8,431 bases of DNA. It comes from Hellea sp042093735 (GTDB lineage Bacteria; Pseudomonadota; Alphaproteobacteria; Caulobacterales; Maricaulaceae). Both the position numbers and the translations under genes were made by a program. The DNA is taken from positions 1 to 8,431 of the forward strand of contig JBELEM010000002.1 of the NCBI GenBank assembly GCA_042093735.1, read 5' to 3'. Positions 5,663 to 8,431 of this stretch are shown here, in pieces. How positions within the stretch are numbered: position 1 is the first letter of the stretch; every line of letters starts with the position of its first letter. The notes beneath the pieces are model-generated. The model saw only the letters and a list, made by a program, of their open reading frames with translations. It was not told the origin of the DNA and did no database searches.

Positions 5663-6486
5663 TGAGCATGCTTAAGCTTTTAAAGACAAGTACCTATTCG
5701 GTGCTTGCGCTTTCTCTCCTATCGGCCCCTGCATTTGCTGACGATAGCGCCAAATCCGACGACACTGAAACGCCCCCTTGGTCAATGGCCGATAAATATT
5801 GGGGCGACAAAGAAATGGCGAAAGCCCGTGAGACGTTTCAATATAAAAATGGGGCTATGCCTAACTATTGGGTCATGGGAGACCGCTTAGAATGGCAAGA
5901 CACAGGTGGCGACGGCTCACTCCTCTGGGACGCGCAGGGCTGGTATGGCGGCGATCTCAATAAGTTATGGATTAAAACCGAGGGCGAATTTTCCTTGGAA
6001 GGTAACGAGGTTGAAGACGCTGAAGTGCAGGCTTTGTGGTCACGTGCTATCTCCCCTTTTTGGGATCTACAGGCAGGCGTCCGTTACGACCTTGAACCTA
6101 AGGGACGGACTCACGCCGTTGTCGGCGTACAGGGACTTGCCCCTTACTGGTTTGAGATTGATGCGGCTGCTTTTCTGTCAACAGACGGGGATTTGTCTGC
6201 TTCGGTGGAAGCGGAATATGAGCTGCGGTTTACACAGCGTATTACGCTTCAACCTCGCGCTGAAGTCGGGTTTTCAGCCAGTGATATTCCTGAACTTGAA
6301 ATCGGAACGGGCATTACTGATTTCTCGACCGGTGTCCGGCTTCGATACGAGATAAAACGTGAGTTCGCACCTTACGTAGGCGTCGAGTGGCAAAAGAGCC
6401 TTGGCAGCACAGCTGACTTCATAAGAGCCGGAGGTGGTGATCCTGACAATATCGTCGCCGTTACCGGCATTCGAGCTTGGTTTTAG
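5662..6486 (+). CDS. copB: CopB outer-membrane copper resistance protein
   Basis: This 274-residue protein begins with a Sec signal peptide (1-26, cleavage after A-F-A). The mature part matches the CopB/PcoB family: Y-W-V-M-G-D-R-L-E-W (69-78) near its start, followed by alternating strands of an outer-membrane barrel and ending in Trp-Phe. A terminal aromatic residue is the usual signal for outer-membrane assembly. CopB works with the oxidase CopA in periplasmic copper sequestration or export; the mechanism is not settled in the family. The ATG lies within TAATG, overlapping the copA stop by one base, and is preceded by GGGAGGG (5647-5653), 8 bases upstream. A second ATG two codons later is too far from that site. 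The Met-rich N-terminal stretch present in some CopB proteins is absent. Confidence 0.93.
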   Translation: MSMLKLLKTSTYSVLALSLLSAPAFADDSAKSDDTETPPWSMADKYWGDKEMAKARETFQYKNGAMPNYWVMGDRLEWQDTGGDGSLLWDAQGWYGGDLNKLWIKTEGEFSLEGNEVEDAEVQALWSRAISPFWDLQAGVRYDLEPKGRTHAVVGVQGLAPYWFEIDAAAFLSTDGDLSASVEAEYELRFTQRITLQPRAEVGFSASDIPELEIGTGITDFSTGVRLRYEIKREFAPYVGVEWQKSLGSTADFIRAGGGDPDNIVAVTGIRAWF

Positions 6487-6490
6487 GAGG
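6485..6490 (+). promoter_or_regulatory. Consensus ribosome-binding site overlapping the copB stop
   Basis: AGGAGG includes the last two bases of the copB TAG and ends 5 bases before ATG 6496. It is the strongest Shine-Dalgarno sequence in the window and suggests that the following fusion protein is made at a high level. Confidence 0.75.
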
Positions 6491-6495
6491 TTATC

Positions 6496-7608
6496 ATGGG
6501 CGGTTTTTTAGAGCCTAACATTCATCCGGTTTTAGTTCACTTTGCTTACGCATTGAGCCTTAGCGCATTGGGTGTTTATCTTATTGGGCGGCTTTTGCCT
6601 GCAGGACTTCGGCGCGACAGCACGCAGCCCGCAGGGGACTGGATGTTGGCAATGGGCGCGTTTGCGATTGTTGCAACAATTGCAGCAGGCTTCTACGCCT
6701 ACTACACAGTAGCGCACGATACGCCTTCGCATGAGGCGATGACGACCCATAGAAATTGGGCAGTCCCGTCAGGTACAGCCATTATTCTTCTGGCAGTCTG
6801 GCGTTTTATAAAACGTGCGGACCGTCCGAGCGCGTTGTTTCTGGGCTTGCTGACTGCCGCTGCTTTGTCGCTCTCTGTAACGGCTTGGTGGGGTGGTAAC
6901 ATCGTTTATAAATATGGACTCGGAGTCCAAAGCCTACCTGCCGTGACTGGTGATGGTCATGATCATGATCATGGGGTGAATAGTGAGGCGGCCATTATGC
7001 CTCAAAGCGGCCTGCAATCTAATCGTGACAATGCGGATGGTCGTCATGATGAAACTCTAGAGCATGATAATTCAGACGGGCATCATGATGTAGCAGAGAA
7101 TCCTAACTCACAAAGCCACAGTAAAACTGATGGTCATCATGACGCCACCGAAATTGCCGTGCCGGCCGGGCATGATAATAGTGACGGACATCATGACACG
7201 GACACGGACAGCGCCGACGATAAGGCGATTAAGTCCATTATAACCGTGATCCAAAAGGGATGGGAAGATGGCGACGGTACGCCGTTCCGCACACACTTTC
7301 TTGATTATGAGGGCGCTCGGTATTTTGAATCAGGCGGGCAGAATTTAGGCCTAAATGATCTTGTTGAAAATCATGTTGAGCCTGAAAAAAATTCTATTCC
7401 TGATTTGAAACTGGGTCTCAGCGATTTGAAGATCCATTACGAAGAAGGGTTTGCTTGGGCAACTGCCAGTACAACCATTCAAGGCACAGTCGTAAGTTCG
7501 GGAAGAATTCTGGACAACACTGGAAAGCAAACCTGGTTGTTCAGAAATTTCAACGGGACTTGGAAGGTTGTTCATACTCACTCTTCGTCTCGCGCGGCAC
7601 GTCGTTGA
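6496..7608 (+). CDS. Fusion: DUF2231 membrane domain, His/Asp repeat linker, NTF2/SnoaL-like domain
   Basis: This 370-residue protein has three parts. Residues 1-150 form a DUF2231-like membrane domain with about four spans (11-34, 48-72, 90-105, 112-132), the signature H-P-V-L-V-H-F (10-16) and W-W-G-G-N-I-V-Y-K-Y-G-L-G-V (131-144). Residues 153-243 are a hydrophilic linker rich in His and Asp, starting G-H-D-H-D-H-G and including three 18-residue repeats built on D-G-H-H-D. Residues 244-366 look like an NTF2/SnoaL fold and end in the family's W-K-V-V-H-T-H-S-S (356-364). DUF2231 proteins have been linked to metal or redox membrane proteins, but no reaction is established. The NTF2-like fold often binds small ligands or serves as a scaffold. 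The gene starts 9 bases after copB with a consensus ribosome-binding site, so it belongs to the cop operon. Copper binding by the linker is inferred. Confidence 0.82.
   Translation: MGGFLEPNIHPVLVHFAYALSLSALGVYLIGRLLPAGLRRDSTQPAGDWMLAMGAFAIVATIAAGFYAYYTVAHDTPSHEAMTTHRNWAVPSGTAIILLAVWRFIKRADRPSALFLGLLTAAALSLSVTAWWGGNIVYKYGLGVQSLPAVTGDGHDHDHGVNSEAAIMPQSGLQSNRDNADGRHDETLEHDNSDGHHDVAENPNSQSHSKTDGHHDATEIAVPAGHDNSDGHHDTDTDSADDKAIKSIITVIQKGWEDGDGTPFRTHFLDYEGARYFESGGQNLGLNDLVENHVEPEKNSIPDLKLGLSDLKIHYEEGFAWATASTTIQGTVVSSGRILDNTGKQTWLFRNFNGTWKVVHTHSSSRAARR
7063..7224 (+). repeat. Three 18-residue (54-base) His/Asp repeats
   Basis: The repeats begin at His190, His208 and His226 of the fusion protein. 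Each starts H-x-x-(S/T)-D-G-H-H-D and continues with nine variable residues. The first and third copies share the nonamer H-D-N-S-D-G-H-H-D exactly, although their codons differ (ttcagac against agtgac). The strict 18-residue spacing with variable filler suggests that the spacing of the His pairs is selected. Confidence 0.65.
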
Positions 7609-7624
7609 AATTTAATTTTTCAAC
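7604..7624 (+). repeat. AT-rich stem-loop at the end of the fusion gene
   Basis: GTTGAAA (7604-7610) and TTTCAAC (7618-7624) pair perfectly around the 7-base loop TTTAATT, and the stop codon TGA lies in the left arm. The stem is AT-rich and not followed by a T run, so termination would be weak at best. It might separate the copAB part of the transcript from the DUF5676-ATPase part by partial termination or RNA processing. Confidence 0.4.
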
Positions 7625-7665
7625 AGAAGAACTTTCATAAACAAACATCAATCGGCAAATACCTC

Positions 7666-7670
7666 GGAGA
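7666..7670 (+). promoter_or_regulatory. Ribosome-binding site supporting a TTG start
   Basis: GGAGA ends 5 bases before TTG 7676. The next in-frame ATG would remove the first 27 residues, including the conserved N-terminus and first membrane span, so this site decides for the TTG. Confidence 0.65.
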
Positions 7671-7675
7671 TCAAA

Positions 7676-7924
7676 TTGCATATAAAACCACTCGGACATA
7701 CTCTCTCAATATTCTTTGCAGTAAGCTTTTCACTGTGCATTTTATGGGGTCTGGTGATGCCAGACAACCTTCACATGCACGAGGCTTGGTCCCCGCTATT
7801 GCCCGGATTCAATTGGTCTATCTTGGGTGTGTTAATCGGCTTGGTCGGCGCTTATTTCTACGGGTGGTACATCGCGCTTGTCTTCGTCCCGCTTTTCAAT
7901 TTTTTTCATGAAAAGGTGCAGTAA
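7676..7924 (+). CDS. DUF5676-family small membrane protein
   Basis: This 82-residue protein has two hydrophobic stretches (about 10-28 and 47-76). It matches the DUF5676 family in its opening H-I-K-P-L-G-H-T-L (2-10), the central H-M-H-E-A-W-x-P-L-L-P-G-F (33-45) and the closing Y-G-W-Y-I-A-L-V-F-V-P-L-F-N-F-F (62-77). The function of the family is not known to me. The recognised pattern is a tiny inner-membrane protein encoded next to heavy-metal P-type ATPases. Its stop codon overlaps the ATG of the ATPase by one base, so the two are translationally coupled, which suggests a subunit or assembly partner of the pump (inference). His33 and His35 near the centre are possible metal ligands. The start is TTG 7676, chosen from the ribosome-binding site GGAGA and the family N-terminus. 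Confidence 0.82.
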   Translation: MHIKPLGHTLSIFFAVSFSLCILWGLVMPDNLHMHEAWSPLLPGFNWSILGVLIGLVGAYFYGWYIALVFVPLFNFFHEKVQ

Positions 7925-8431
7925 TGGGAAATCATGAACATCCGGCCAAAGGCCATTCCAAAGCGACACATGACCATGGCGATCATTGCAATACAGATGA
8001 AGCAGTAGCGAGCTCCGACAAATCCTATGACAATGTCCCATCTGGATTTAGCGGTACGGTTTATACCTGTCCGATGCACGCCCAAGTCCGTCATGTCGAG
8101 AATGATGGATGCCCGATTTGCGGTATGGCTTTGGAACCGGAGAAGATATCCCTCAGTGATGAAGAGGATACGACTGAACTCGACAGTATGACTCGGCGGT
8201 TTTGGATATCAGCCTTATTGAGTTTCCCGCTGTTCATTTACGCGATGGGGGATTTACTTCCCGGACGGCCCTTTGAGGGCTTAATGCCGAATAATTGGGC
8301 GCAGTGGCTGCAAATACCTTTAGCTGCCCCTGTTGTATTGTGGGGCGGATGGCCTTTCTTTAAGCGCGGTTGGCAATCTGTCAAAACCCGTCATCTGAAT
8401 ATGTTTACGCTAATCGCTCTAGGCGTCGGCG
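7924..8431 (+). CDS. Copper/silver P1B-type ATPase, N-terminal part (runs off the window)
   Basis: The frame is open from ATG 7924 to the window end: 169 codons of a cation pump that is probably about 800 residues long. A His-rich leader (H4, H6, H11, H16, H18, H21) with Cys22 is followed by a compact heavy-metal-binding domain, Y-T-C-P-M-H (47-52) to C-P-I-C-G-M-A-L-E-P (63-72), with Cys49, His52, Cys63 and Cys66 as likely ligands. Two membrane spans follow (about 93-112 and 127-147). The segment H-L-N-M-F-T-L-I-A-L-G-V-G (157-169) is the conserved entry to the next span in copper-transporting P1B ATPases of the CopA/CopF/SilP type. The pump would export Cu(I) or Ag(I) from the cytoplasm. 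The CPC, DKTGT and nucleotide-binding motifs lie beyond the window, so ion specificity is not directly shown. No classical HMA domain (GMTCxxC) is visible at the N-terminus. Confidence 0.9.
   Translation, partial: MGNHEHPAKGHSKATHDHGDHCNTDEAVASSDKSYDNVPSGFSGTVYTCPMHAQVRHVENDGCPICGMALEPEKISLSDEEDTTELDSMTRRFWISALLSFPLFIYAMGDLLPGRPFEGLMPNNWAQWLQIPLAAPVVLWGGWPFFKRGWQSVKTRHLNMFTLIALGVG

Noticed and set aside
5906..6355. 149-codon plus-strand frame inside copB
   Set aside because: Out-of-frame shadow of copB with no signal peptide or domain; copB is supported along its full length by family motifs and barrel pattern.
1..8431. Mobile-element genes, tRNA or rRNA marking the island border
   Set aside because: No transposase, integrase, tRNA or rRNA sequence was recognised on either strand, so horizontal transfer is not shown by this window.

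Overview
The window is a copper (and possibly silver) tolerance island of a Gram-negative bacterium, most likely an alphaproteobacterium. The Gram-negative evidence is the outer-membrane protein CopB, a Tat-exported multicopper oxidase and periplasmic carriers. The alphaproteobacterial placement, perhaps an aquatic group such as Hyphomonadales, is an inference from overall protein style and moderate GC content; no rRNA or other marker gene confirms it.

Left part (1-1129): the 3' end of a copC gene is followed after 8 bases by copD, a periplasmic copper-binding protein and its membrane partner. Converging on them from the minus strand is a gene for a DUF1624-type acyltransferase-like membrane protein (1130-1879), which has no obvious copper role. 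A roughly 200-base spacer with no supportable gene follows (1880-2079).

Control point (2080-2417): a CsoR-type Cu(I) repressor gene on the minus strand diverges from a long plus-strand gene train. The 74-base intergenic region holds a promoter with a perfect -35 box and a good -10 box. The spacer between them is filled by a 17-base pseudo-palindrome of CsoR-operator type. The layout implies that copper releases CsoR and switches on the train, and probably csoR as well.

Plus-strand train (2418 to beyond 8431): (i) a small exported or lipidated His/Met-rich protein with a CxxC motif; (ii) a CusF-domain periplasmic Cu carrier flanked by Met/His repeats; (iii) CopA, a Tat-exported multicopper oxidase with two Met/His-rich segments; (iv) CopB, the outer-membrane partner, overlapping copA by one base; (v) an unusual fusion of a DUF2231 membrane domain, a His/Asp repeat linker and an NTF2/SnoaL-like domain; (vi) a small DUF5676 membrane protein that starts with TTG; (vii) the first 169 codons of a copper/silver P1B-type ATPase with an N-terminal Cys/His metal-binding domain, overlapping (vi) by one base. 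Very short gaps and overlaps tie (iii)-(v) together and (vi)-(vii) together. The largest gap, 2871-3100, carries a palindrome and a 14-base inverted repeat of unknown function.

Working model (inference): the ATPase pumps Cu(I) out of the cytoplasm, the CusF-like protein and the His/Met-rich proteins buffer it in the periplasm, CopA oxidises it to Cu(II), and CopB, CopC and CopD sequester or move periplasmic copper. The least understood parts are the CsoR-controlled leader-gene protein, the DUF2231/His-repeat/NTF2 fusion and the DUF5676 protein.
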